DNA of 9,269 nt from an uncultured Dialister sp. (GTDB lineage: Bacteria > Bacillota > Negativicutes > Veillonellales > Dialisteraceae): assembly GCA_900543165.1 (NCBI GenBank), contig UQQQ01000067.1:1-9269 (forward strand). Reading direction: 5' to 3'. The translations under genes and the position numbers were made by a program. The notes below the pieces were generated by a model, which was given only the letters and a program-made list of their open reading frames with translations, made no database searches and was not told where the DNA came from. Below are positions 1-5,441 of the stretch, piece after piece (within the stretch, counting starts at the first letter, position 1; each line of letters begins with the position of its first letter).

Positions 1-54
1 CTGTATGTCTAAAGATTACCCCCTCTGTGTCCAATTTTAGTTTACCACTTCAAC

Positions 55-60
55 TATAAT
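55..60 (+). promoter_or_regulatory. Possible -10 element for the secreted protein gene
   Basis: A perfect TATAAT lies 50 bases before the start codon at 110. No good -35 is found at 16-18 bases: the 17-base position reads CAATTT. There is no TGn extension. A transcript from here would have a leader of about 43 bases ending in the AAGGGGA ribosome site. The -10 is convincing only as a match; activity is inferred. Confidence 0.35.
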
Positions 61-109
61 TAAATATCAAATTAAGATTAACAAAGAACCAGTATTTCAA
101 GGGGAATCT

Positions 110-667
110 ATGAAAAAACAGATTATTGCCATGATGATTGCAGTCGCCGCAGCGGCTTCTGTATCTACGACAGCCGATGCCAGCTGGCTCAGCAAAGTGC
201 TGAACAGCCTGCCAAGCTCCAGTGGGAGCAGCACCAGCACGTCCAGCTCGACCGTCAAGCGTGGCCATCACTGGAGCAAGGTGTATGAGACAGAAAATTA
301 TACGATCTACATTGATACCAACTCGATGAAAGCGACGGGAGAAGCACAAAATAGGGAGGTTAGTGGTTGGTTTAAAAGAGAGTACACACCGGAAGGATCT
401 GCTTGGTTAGGAAATAATAGTTCAGGAAAAGTTAAGCCAGACGTGATTACTTATTCTGTATATCAAGCAACATATGATACTTATAAATCGTATTTTTCTA
501 TGCCTTGGTACTATTATGATGTAAATGGACATTTGATTTTTAAAGCTAATTGGGCAAGTTCTTTGGGAGATATGTATGATGAAGTTGGATTTGGAGATTA
601 TGTTCCGGAAAGCAAGAATGAACAGATCAAAGATATCCTCTTCAATGCTGTAGGCTGGAACTACTAA
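110..667 (+). CDS. Secreted protein, possibly of surface-adhesin-E-like fold
   Basis: Exported protein of unknown function, 185 aa. Residues 1-24 are a clear Sec signal peptide: KK start, hydrophobic Ala-rich core, and an ADA cleavage motif before Ser25. A Ser/Thr-rich linker follows at about 35-49. The mature domain (about 55-183) has alternating beta-type segments with many Tyr and Trp: YTIYIDTNSM at 64-73, a VITYSVYQATYDTYKSY stretch at 112-128, and YVPESKNEQIKDILFNAVG near the end. The order 'W.kv....yt.yiDt.S', then a Tyr-rich strand, then 'VP.S...I...LF' resembles small secreted proteins often assigned to the surface-adhesin protein E family, but the Cys common there is absent, so this is a guess. 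The start is supported by AAGGGGA seven bases upstream. Base composition is mosaic: by hand count GC is about 57% at 181-300 and about 31% at 421-600. The gene is not clearly in an operon. Confidence 0.8.
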   Translation: MKKQIIAMMIAVAAAASVSTTADASWLSKVLNSLPSSSGSSTSTSSSTVKRGHHWSKVYETENYTIYIDTNSMKATGEAQNREVSGWFKREYTPEGSAWLGNNSSGKVKPDVITYSVYQATYDTYKSYFSMPWYYYDVNGHLIFKANWASSLGDMYDEVGFGDYVPESKNEQIKDILFNAVGWNY

Positions 668-842
668 GAAAGAAAAGCTACGCAGCAAATCCTTATTTCT
701 TTTCAAGCCTTTTGGCATGCTCTGCGCGAATGTCATTCGTGCCATGAGTATAATTGCGATTGGTTTTGTGGTGGGAGCCATTACGCTGGTTCACCTGTCA
801 GATTGCGGCTATATGGAGGCGAAGAGCTATGTTCGCGGGTAA
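654..842 (+). pseudogene. Remnant of a single-span membrane protein without a start codon
   Basis: In the +1 frame relative to the preceding gene, the sequence is open from 654 (after a TAG at 651) to a TAA at 840-842. It encodes a basic segment (KKEKLRSKS), then a hydrophobic span (about 729-783, AMSIIAIGFVVGAITL), then a short tail ending SYVRG. This looks like the positive-inside N-terminus and transmembrane segment of a real protein. No ATG, GTG or TTG precedes the hydrophobic part until ATG 717, which has no Shine-Dalgarno. I therefore read it as a gene fragment whose 5' end was lost. The last bases fall in the 43-bp repeat at 836-878, so the 3' end may also be disrupted. It could instead be a weakly translated 41-aa peptide from 717. 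Confidence 0.3.
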
Positions 843-878
843 ACTGTAACATCTGCGATTTAATCAGCGCGGCCTTAG
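836..878. repeat. 43-bp minimal copy of the intergenic palindromic repeat
   Basis: This segment aligns without gaps to 5442-5484. Both are 43 bases and share an identical 15-base core, CTGCGATTTAATCAG, at the same offset (853-867 here). The outer parts have drifted (GGGTAAAC against AGGGAAAC; GGCCTTAG against TTCCCTAG). The core plus right end matches the right terminus of the long repeat at 6777-7040. The left arm is diverged, so little hairpin remains. Confidence 0.55.
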
Positions 879-924
879 TGTTTTTCGAAATAAGCAACAA
901 CTGATAGAATAAGAGTAAACGAAA

Positions 925-963
925 AGAAACGCTCTTTGCCCGAAAAAGGCAAAGAGCGTTTCT
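925..963 (-). terminator. Rho-independent terminator of the tadA-tRNA-Ser unit
   Basis: A perfect 16-bp stem (925-940 with 948-963) closes a seven-base loop. On the minus strand it is followed by TTTTCGTTT. It begins at the encoded CCA end of tRNA-Ser, so it should end the tadA-tRNA transcript. The plus-strand side has only TTTT before GG, so it may act weakly in that direction too. Confidence 0.88.
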
Positions 964-965
964 TT

Positions 966-1054
966 TGGCGGAGCAGGTGGGATTCGAACCCACGGGCCTC
1001 GAAAGGCTAACGGATTTCGAGTCCGCCTCGTTATGACCACTTCGATACTGCTCC
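966..1054 (-). tRNA. tRNA-Ser, anticodon CGA
   Basis: Read on the minus strand, all class II tRNA parts are visible. There is a 7-bp perfect acceptor stem (GGAGCAG/CTGCTCC), discriminator G and an encoded CCA (966-968). The anticodon loop CTCGAAA gives CGA, reading the serine codon UCG. The long variable arm GCCT-TTCG-AGGC is typical of serine tRNAs, and the T arm is GTGGG-TTCGAAT-CCCAC. Total length is 89 bases including CCA. The 5' 24 bases also encode the C-terminus and stop codon of tadA. No separate promoter was identified; it may depend on tadA transcription. Confidence 0.96.
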
Positions 1055-1510
1055 ATGATGAGATGATTTCCGGCGATGGATAAAGAAATCGTCCATGAGT
1101 GTCTGACACTTCTCTTTCAGGATCCCGGAAGTGATGTCCAAGGTGTGATTTGCCATACCTTCTCCGATGTGGAAGCACGAGTCGATACCGCCGTAGATGG
1201 GATTGGCTGCGCCGTAGATCAGATGCGGGATGCGGGCATTCATGATGGCACCTGCGCACATTGGGCATGGCTCTATGGTAACATAAAGCCGCGTGTCCGT
1301 CAAACGCCATTTGGAAAGAAAATGGGAGGCGGCGCGGATGATATTGACTTCTGCGTGGCTGGTGGGGTCGAAGGTGGCTTCGCAGCGGTTGTGGTCAGCA
1401 GCGAGTATGATGTCTTTATAGACGAGGACGGCACCGATGGGGATCTCTCCTTCATTATAGGCTTTTTGGGCTTCGCCGAGTGCGATTTGCATGTATTCTG
1501 TGTCGGTCAT
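1031..1510 (-). CDS. tadA: tRNA-specific adenosine deaminase TadA
   Basis: TadA deaminates adenosine 34 to inosine in tRNA-Arg(ACG), letting one tRNA read CGU, CGC and CGA. The 159-aa product has the complete zinc cytidine/adenosine deaminase signature: zinc ligand His52 and proton-shuttle Glu54 in HAE, and zinc ligands Cys82 and Cys85 in PCPMC. GEIPIGAVLV (21-30) and the DHNR Asn41 are conserved in the family. Length is slightly below the E. coli enzyme (167 aa). The start is set by AAGGAG five bases upstream (1516-1521). The C-terminal residues GAVSKWS and the stop codon are encoded inside the downstream tRNA-Ser gene, a 24-base overlap, so RNase P cutting at the tRNA 5' end would remove the stop codon from the tadA message. 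Identification is firm. Confidence 0.96.
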   Translation of the reverse strand: MTDTEYMQIALGEAQKAYNEGEIPIGAVLVYKDIILAADHNRCEATFDPTSHAEVNIIRAASHFLSKWRLTDTRLYVTIEPCPMCAGAIMNARIPHLIYGAANPIYGGIDSCFHIGEGMANHTLDITSGILKEKCQTLMDDFFIHRRKSSHHGAVSKWS

Positions 1511-1563
1511 GGGGACTCCTTGGGAAAATACAGGGTTCAGGTTGGCGGGTTCAGGGGTGTGGT

Positions 1564-1591
1564 GCGGCGCATAACAAAGTGAAAGCGCCGC
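1564..1591 (-). promoter_or_regulatory. GC-rich hairpin in the tadA leader
   Basis: A perfect 7-bp stem GCGGCGC/GCGCCGC with a 14-base loop lies 54 bases before the tadA start. It is not followed by a U-run on the minus strand, so it is not an obvious terminator. Between it and tadA a nine-base direct repeat (GGGTTCAGG on the plus strand, 1533-1541 and 1547-1555) is also present. Any regulatory role is a guess. Confidence 0.3.
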
Positions 1592-1627
1592 AGAGTTTGG
1601 AATTGATTGGCATATCGCTTACCCGTT

Positions 1628-1636
1628 ATTTTAGCA
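1628..1636 (-). promoter_or_regulatory. Extended -10 promoter for tadA
   Basis: The minus strand reads TGC-TAAAAT, an extended -10, with a poor -35 (TACGAT) 17 bases upstream, as expected for a TGn promoter. The implied leader is about 110 bases. The 13-base string TGTGCTAAAATAA recurs on the plus strand in front of glnS. Confidence 0.45.
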
Positions 1637-1723
1637 CATTCAGTGTAGCTATCGTATCCGCGTCAGTTTGAACTCGCTGAAAATGGCTTGCCCTTTCTTT
1701 CTGAAAAAATCCCATTTCATTCT

Positions 1724-1752
1724 TTCCTATCTATGGATGGTTGTGCTAAAAT
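1724..1752 (+). promoter_or_regulatory. Extended -10 promoter for glnS
   Basis: TGC-TAAAAT at 1744-1752 forms an extended -10. The -35 region at 17 bases reads TTCCTA, a weak match. Transcription would begin near 1759, giving a leader of about 40 bases. The core string is identical to the tadA promoter on the other strand. A second, -35-less TATAAT at 1774-1779 is also present. Confidence 0.5.
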
Positions 1753-1761
1753 AAAGTGAAA

Positions 1762-1776
1762 ATACCTTGAAGGTAT
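1762..1776. promoter_or_regulatory. Perfect 15-base palindrome at the glnS transcription start
   Basis: ATACCTT-G-AAGGTAT has two perfect seven-base arms around one central base. It lies just after the predicted start site and before the ribosome site, where a repressor operator would sit. As RNA it could form only a small 6-bp hairpin with a 3-base loop. No cognate regulator is in the window. Confidence 0.35.
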
Positions 1777-1798
1777 AATGACAGAACGGAGGAGAAGA

Positions 1799-3475
1799 AT
1801 GGAAGAAGAAAGAAAAGCTGCGAATTTTATCGAAGCGGAAATCAATAAAGATATTGCAGATCATGTCTATGCGAATGATCGGGTGCTGACGCGTTTCCCG
1901 CCGGAACCGAATGGATACCTTCACATCGGGCATGTGAAGAGCATCTGTCTCAATTTTGGTATTGGACAGAAGTATCACGGAGAGACGAATGTCCGCTTCG
2001 ATGATACGAACCCGGCAAAGGAAGAGGTCGAGTACGTGAATTCCATTCTGGAAGATGTGAAGTGGCTTGGTTTCCAGTGGAAGGAACCGGTGCATTATGC
2101 ATCTGACTATTTCCCGCAGCTGTATGAATTCGCCTGCAAGCTGATCCGCATGGGCCTTGCGTATGTCGATGACCAGACGAGCGAGGAAATCCATGATACT
2201 CGTGGTGATCTGAAGCATCCGGGCAAGGAAAGTCCGTACAGAAACAGAAGCGTCGAAGAGAACCTGAAGCTTTTCCAAGAGATGAAGGAAGGCAAGTACA
2301 AGGATGGCGAAAAGGTGCTTCGCGCCAAGATCGATATGGCTTCGCCGAATATGGTGATGAGAGATCCGGTCATCTACCGCGTACTGCACGCGACGCATCA
2401 TAGAACGGGGGATACCTGGTGCATTTATCCGCTCTATGACTTTGCACATCCGCTCTCTGATGCCATCGAAGGGATCACACATTCCATCTGCACGCTGGAG
2501 TTTGAAGAACGCCGTCCGCTTTACAACTGGTGCCTGCAGGCATTCGACGGGCCGGAAAAGCCGCGTCAGATCGAATTTGCCCGCCTCAACGTGACGACGA
2601 TGATCACGAGCAAGAGAAAGCTCCGCAAGATGGTAGAAGCCGGCCTCGTTTCCGGGTGGGATGATCCGCGTATGCCGACCATCAGCGGGATCCGCCGCCG
2701 AGGCTACACGCCGGAGTCTCTGCGTCATTTCTGTGAGCTGGTGGGGGTCGCCAAAGCGGACAATCTTGTCGATATCGCGCAGCTGGAATACTGCATTCGT
2801 GAGGATCTGAAGGCGAAAGCTCCACGCCTCATGGTGGTCGTCGATCCGGTGAAGGTCGTCCTCACCAACTATCCGGAAGGACAGATCGAAGAGATGACGA
2901 TGGAGAACAATCCGGAGGATGCTTCGGCTGGAGAGCGTCAGGTACCATTTGGCAGAACTCTCTATATCGAACGGGAAGACTTCATGGAAACGCCGGTGAA
3001 AAAATTCTTCCGCATGACACCAGGCAAGGAAGTCCGCTTCAAGGGGGCTTATATCGTGAAGTGCGAGGATGTCGTCAAGGATGCAAATGGCGATATCGAG
3101 GAAATCCACTGTACGGTCGACTTTGATACGAGAAGCGGCACGCCGGGGGCGGATCGCAAGGTAAAGGGGACGCTCCACTGGGTAGCCGCTGATACAGCGG
3201 TCGATGTGGAATCCCGTCTCTATGACTACCTGATCCCGCCGGATGATACGGATGATGGCCGCGATTTCATGGAAAAAGTGAATATCCACTCTCTGGAAAT
3301 CAAGCACAGCAAGGCAGAGCCGGAAATCAAAAAGTACAAGGTCGGAGATCGTTTCCAGTTCCTCCGAAAAGGTTACTTCATCATCGACAAGGACAGCACG
3401 GAAGATCATCTGGTCTGCAACCGCATCGTAGGTCTGCGTGATACCTGGGCGAAGCTCGCCAAGAAGGACGGCTGA
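1799..3475 (+). CDS. glnS: Glutaminyl-tRNA synthetase
   Basis: Charges tRNA-Gln with glutamine using ATP; cytoplasmic class I synthetase. From ATG 1799 the protein is 558 aa, close to E. coli GlnRS (554 aa). PPEPNGYLHIGH (34-45) holds the class I HIGH motif, FDDTNP (68-72 region) follows, and the KMSKS-equivalent is MITSKRKL (269-275), the GlnRS form of that signature. The C-terminal third (about 340-558) is the beta-barrel anticodon-binding region, complete to the end. I chose ATG 1799 rather than the in-frame ATG at 1778 because GGAGGAG (1788-1794) is placed correctly only for 1799, and the upstream ATG overlaps the promoter region with no ribosome site. The next gene starts one base after the stop, so the two are probably cotranscribed. 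Having GlnRS means this lineage need not rely on the GatCAB transamidation route for Gln-tRNA. Confidence 0.97.
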   Translation: MEEERKAANFIEAEINKDIADHVYANDRVLTRFPPEPNGYLHIGHVKSICLNFGIGQKYHGETNVRFDDTNPAKEEVEYVNSILEDVKWLGFQWKEPVHYASDYFPQLYEFACKLIRMGLAYVDDQTSEEIHDTRGDLKHPGKESPYRNRSVEENLKLFQEMKEGKYKDGEKVLRAKIDMASPNMVMRDPVIYRVLHATHHRTGDTWCIYPLYDFAHPLSDAIEGITHSICTLEFEERRPLYNWCLQAFDGPEKPRQIEFARLNVTTMITSKRKLRKMVEAGLVSGWDDPRMPTISGIRRRGYTPESLRHFCELVGVAKADNLVDIAQLEYCIREDLKAKAPRLMVVVDPVKVVLTNYPEGQIEEMTMENNPEDASAGERQVPFGRTLYIEREDFMETPVKKFFRMTPGKEVRFKGAYIVKCEDVVKDANGDIEEIHCTVDFDTRSGTPGADRKVKGTLHWVAADTAVDVESRLYDYLIPPDDTDDGRDFMEKVNIHSLEIKHSKAEPEIKKYKVGDRFQFLRKGYFIIDKDSTEDHLVCNRIVGLRDTWAKLAKKDG

Positions 3476-3476
3476 T

Positions 3477-4163
3477 ATGAAGATGTGGAAAAGCGTTTGC
3501 GCCGGACTTCTCGTGGTAGCCCTGCTGCCGATGTCCTCTCTGGCAGCGGAGACGCTGGATCTCAAAGGCATCGGGCGGATGACGGTGCCAAAGAATGTAA
3601 CCTTTGAAAAAAGCGCGCAGGCCGCGCTGCCCTTCCTTTCCGCAGGGGGGACGGAGCGATTCTTTTTGCGGCGCGGTATGACGAGCAGTGTGTATTACAC
3701 GATGACCTATGCGAATCCGCCGGATTTCAGCTATGGCTGGGCGATGTCGCATAAGCTCGGGGTGTCTTATCTTCTCGGCATCGGAGCGGTGAATCATAAA
3801 GATGATCCGGCGGAAGAGCAGCTCGATCTCATCGCGGCTGATCTCAATGAAAAGCTGATAGCGGCCGGAGCCTCTTTTGAGGGAGAAGCACCTCTGGTAA
3901 AGAGCAGGGATAAGAAGCATCTACGCTATGAAGGCTCTGTCGTCATCACGACGAAAGAAAAGGATATCACCTACCATGAGGCGTATCAGATCGTCCTTGC
4001 CTGTGATGGCTATTTCACGACGCTCGGTATCATCAATACAGATGCGGATCAGAAGGAGCTTACCGCGTCGGTGAAGGCCATGGTGCAGAAGAGAAAACTC
4101 CCTGAAAAGGTCAGGCTGCTCGATCTGACAAAACGTGGGACATCCTTGACGGAGTGGGAGTGA
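3477..4163 (+). CDS. Exported protein of unknown function, cotranscribed with glnS
   Basis: I do not recognise this 228-aa protein. Residues 1-23 are a Sec signal peptide: basic start MKMWK, hydrophobic core LLVVALLP, then SLA before Ala24. There is no lipobox Cys. The mature part starts LDLKGIGRMTVPKNV and contains a Tyr-rich strand (SVYYTMTYANPPDFSYGW, 71-88), a helix-rich middle (112-131) and a second beta region (150-186), so it is probably a compact soluble periplasmic domain. The only Cys in the mature part is Cys176. An in-frame start exists further upstream inside glnS, but ATG 3477 has AAGGA eight bases before it and yields the signal peptide directly. It begins one base after the glnS stop, implying translational coupling. 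No terminator is visible after the gene; the flavodoxin promoter follows within 20 bases. Confidence 0.8.
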   Translation: MKMWKSVCAGLLVVALLPMSSLAAETLDLKGIGRMTVPKNVTFEKSAQAALPFLSAGGTERFFLRRGMTSSVYYTMTYANPPDFSYGWAMSHKLGVSYLLGIGAVNHKDDPAEEQLDLIAADLNEKLIAAGASFEGEAPLVKSRDKKHLRYEGSVVITTKEKDITYHEAYQIVLACDGYFTTLGIINTDADQKELTASVKAMVQKRKLPEKVRLLDLTKRGTSLTEWE

Positions 4164-4182
4164 ATCAAAGCGGCAATCATCA

Positions 4183-4211
4183 TTGACAAGGTGGCTTCAA
4201 ACATTTAATAT
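4183..4211 (+). promoter_or_regulatory. Strong sigma-A promoter for the first flavodoxin gene
   Basis: A perfect -35 TTGACA (4183-4188) is followed, after exactly 17 bases, by TAATAT (4206-4211). Transcription should begin near 4218, giving a leader of about 80 bases. A small inverted repeat CAAT-CATC-ATTG (4174-4185) overlaps the -35 and could be an operator, but it is too short to assign to Fur or any other regulator. Confidence 0.75.
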
Positions 4212-4228
4212 GTAAGTGTAGTAAATTC

Positions 4229-4262
4229 AGGGAAACATGGATGCCATGGCGGCATCAGATTT
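4229..4262 (+). other. Flavodoxin leader hairpin, possible worn copy of the repeat left arm
   Basis: GATGCC (4240-4245) pairs with GGCATC (4251-4256) around a five-base loop in the flavodoxin leader. The segment also has GGAAAC and TCAGATTT separated by 18 bases, the same spacing as in the repeat at 9160-9269, but only about half of the 18 bases between agree. A degenerate repeat end is possible, not shown. Confidence 0.3.
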
Positions 4263-4298
4263 CTCAGATGTACTGGTATGTAATAGGAGGAATTCCAA

Positions 4299-4727
4299 AT
4301 GGCAAAAGTAGCAATCGTATACTGGTCCGGTTCCGGCAACACAGAAGCTATGGCTCAGGCTGTAGAAGAAGGTGCTAAGGCAGCTGGCGCAGAAACGACC
4401 CTTTCTTTCGTTTCTGACACCACAGCTTCCGATGTAGCAGCTTTCGATCACATCATTCTCGGCTGCCCGGCTATGGGTAATGAAGAACTGGAAGAATATG
4501 AATTCGAACCATTCTTTGCTGAACTGCTTCCGCAGCTGAAAGGTAAAGTTGTCGGCATTTTCGGTTCCTACGCTTGGAATCAGGGCGACTGGATCGAAAA
4601 CTGGAAACAGCGTTTCACCGATGAAGGCATCGAACTCGCTGCTGAACCGGTCAAAGCTTACAGCTATCCGGACGACGATGCACTGGCAGCTTGCAAAGCT
4701 CTTGGCGAAACCGTTGCTAAAGCGTAA
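4299..4727 (+). CDS. Flavodoxin, short-chain, canonical
   Basis: Small FMN electron carrier that can replace ferredoxin in low-potential reactions such as pyruvate oxidation or hydrogen metabolism. The 142-aa product matches the Megasphaera elsdenii and Clostridium beijerinckii flavodoxins in length and motifs. The phosphate loop is SGSGNTE (10-16), preceded by Trp9. The flavin loop is GCPAMGNEELEE (55-66), whose Met59-Gly60-Asn61 corresponds to the Met-Gly-Asp segment that flips on reduction. GSYAW (89-93) supplies Trp93, which stacks on the isoalloxazine. AGGAGG sits eight bases before ATG. It has its own strong promoter and terminator, and codons suggest high expression (GCT, GAA and AAA preferred), so it is probably the main cellular flavodoxin. 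The paralogue at 4860 follows. Confidence 0.95.
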   Translation: MAKVAIVYWSGSGNTEAMAQAVEEGAKAAGAETTLSFVSDTTASDVAAFDHIILGCPAMGNEELEEYEFEPFFAELLPQLKGKVVGIFGSYAWNQGDWIENWKQRFTDEGIELAAEPVKAYSYPDDDALAACKALGETVAKA

Positions 4728-4729
4728 TG

Positions 4730-4773
4730 ACTATAAAAAAAGGGCGTTCCGAGGAGCGCTCTTTTTTTATAGT
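4730..4773. terminator. Bidirectional terminator after the first flavodoxin
   Basis: GGGCGTTC and GAGCGCTC pair (with two G-U pairs) around CGAG, flanked by A7 and T7 runs that extend the stem. It starts three bases after the flavodoxin stop codon. It should give most transcripts an end before the second flavodoxin gene. Confidence 0.9.
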
Positions 4774-4780
4774 TAGGGAA

Positions 4781-4811
4781 ATGCTGCTTTCTGATTTTGC
4801 GAAAGCGGCAT
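4781..4811 (+). promoter_or_regulatory. Hairpin upstream of the second flavodoxin
   Basis: ATGCTGCTTTC and GAAAGCGGCAT pair over 11 positions (one G-U) around a nine-base loop. No U-run follows, so it is not a terminator. It starts with AGGGAAA (4775-4781), like the intergenic repeat family, and could be a worn copy or a leader element. Confidence 0.4.
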
Positions 4812-4822
4812 AAGTAAAGCGT

Positions 4823-4851
4823 GGGAGAGTGGTTTTCCCCTCAACCTGAGG
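4823..4851 (+). promoter_or_regulatory. Alternative leader structures near the second flavodoxin ribosome site
   Basis: GGGAGA (4823-4828) can pair with TTTCCC (4834-4839). Next to it CCTC (4839-4842) can pair with GAGG (4848-4851), which is part of the GAGGAGG ribosome site. The two helices share base 4839 and compete slightly. Both are short, so control of translation here is only a possibility. Confidence 0.25.
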
Positions 4852-4859
4852 AGGTCAAG

Positions 4860-5300
4860 ATGGGACAGAAAGTAGCGATCATTTATTATTCTGCGACAGG
4901 GAATACGGAAGCTATGGCGGAGGCTGTCGCAGTTGGTGCTAAAAAGGCAGGAGCTGATGTGCTGCTGGCACCGGTATCGGATGTGGATCCCGTGGAAATC
5001 GGTAATACCTGCCACCATATCATTCTGGGCTGCTCGGCCTGGGGGGTGGAGGTGATCGAAGAGGCACAGATGAAGCCTTTCTGTGAAAAGCTGAAGCCCT
5101 ATCTCAAGGGAAAGATCATGGGCATCTTCGGTTCGTGCGGCTGGAGCCGCGGTGCGTGGCTGAATTCATGGTATAATGAGCTGCACTTTGCCGGAGCCAG
5201 ATTCCCGGCACATCCGCTCCTTGCGTATGGCTATCCGGATGAGACCGCGCTCCAAAACTGCGAAGAGCTTGGAAAAGCAGTGGCAGAGGCGGAGGAATGA
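4860..5300 (+). CDS. Diverged flavodoxin paralogue
   Basis: A 146-aa FMN-binding flavodoxin-fold protein and tandem paralogue of the gene at 4299. The phosphate loop SATGNTE (11-17) is intact. The flavin loop differs: GCSAWGVEVIEE (57-68) has Trp61 where the canonical protein has Met, and Val63 in place of Asn or Asp. GSCGW (91-95) keeps the stacking Trp95 but has Cys93 instead of Tyr. The FMN may therefore lie between two Trp side chains, with altered potential. The start is ATG 4860, placed five bases after a strong GAGGAGG; an in-frame GTG at 4821 lacks such a site. Composition is more GC-rich and codon use less biased than in its neighbour, suggesting lower expression. It lies behind a terminator, so it depends on readthrough or on a promoter I cannot identify. 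The stop codon abuts a tandem repeat. Confidence 0.9.
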   Translation: MGQKVAIIYYSATGNTEAMAEAVAVGAKKAGADVLLAPVSDVDPVEIGNTCHHIILGCSAWGVEVIEEAQMKPFCEKLKPYLKGKIMGIFGSCGWSRGAWLNSWYNELHFAGARFPAHPLLAYGYPDETALQNCEELGKAVAEAEE

Positions 5301-5343
5301 CTGGTGACTAGTGACTGGTGACTGGAGACTAGAAGACTAGAAG
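5300..5343 (+). repeat. Heptamer/octamer tandem repeat
   Basis: Four seven-base units ACTGGTG, ACTAGTG, ACTGGTG, ACTGGAG are followed by two eight-base units ACTAGAAG. The first base is the last base of the flavodoxin stop codon. This is a simple-sequence array that could change copy number; it is outside the coding sequence. Confidence 0.8.
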
Positions 5344-5360
5344 ACGTCAGACTTTCGTGT

Positions 5361-5389
5361 CGTCATTTCGAGCGATAGCGAGAAATCTT
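5361..5389. repeat. Short dispersed near-palindromic repeat (ATTTCGAGCG type)
   Basis: The segment GTCATTTCGAGCGATAGCG followed by AGAAATCTT has ATTTC/GAAAT arms around a GAGCGATAGCGA centre. From memory, closely similar sequences occur as dispersed intergenic repeats in many unrelated bacterial genomes. Only one copy is in this window, so the assignment is by recognition. Confidence 0.5.
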
Positions 5390-5441
5390 TGTCATTCGCA
5401 CTCAGGCGGGCGATGTTTGGACCTCCGAAACGGGAAAACTA

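Noticed and set aside
1076..1582. 168-aa plus-strand frame opposite tadA
   Set aside because: It is the complement of TadA, which carries all catalytic motifs on the other strand.
1637..1798. T-box riboswitch in front of glnS
   Set aside because: The leader is only about 40 bases and lacks the T-box sequence and an antiterminator.
1727..3571. A 614-aa minus-strand open frame opposite glnS
   Set aside because: It is the complement of a clear GlnRS gene, with no ribosome site and no domain sense; an artefact of codon bias.
4174..4188. Fur box at the flavodoxin promoter
   Set aside because: Only a 4+4-base inverted repeat is present; it does not match the 19-base Fur consensus well.
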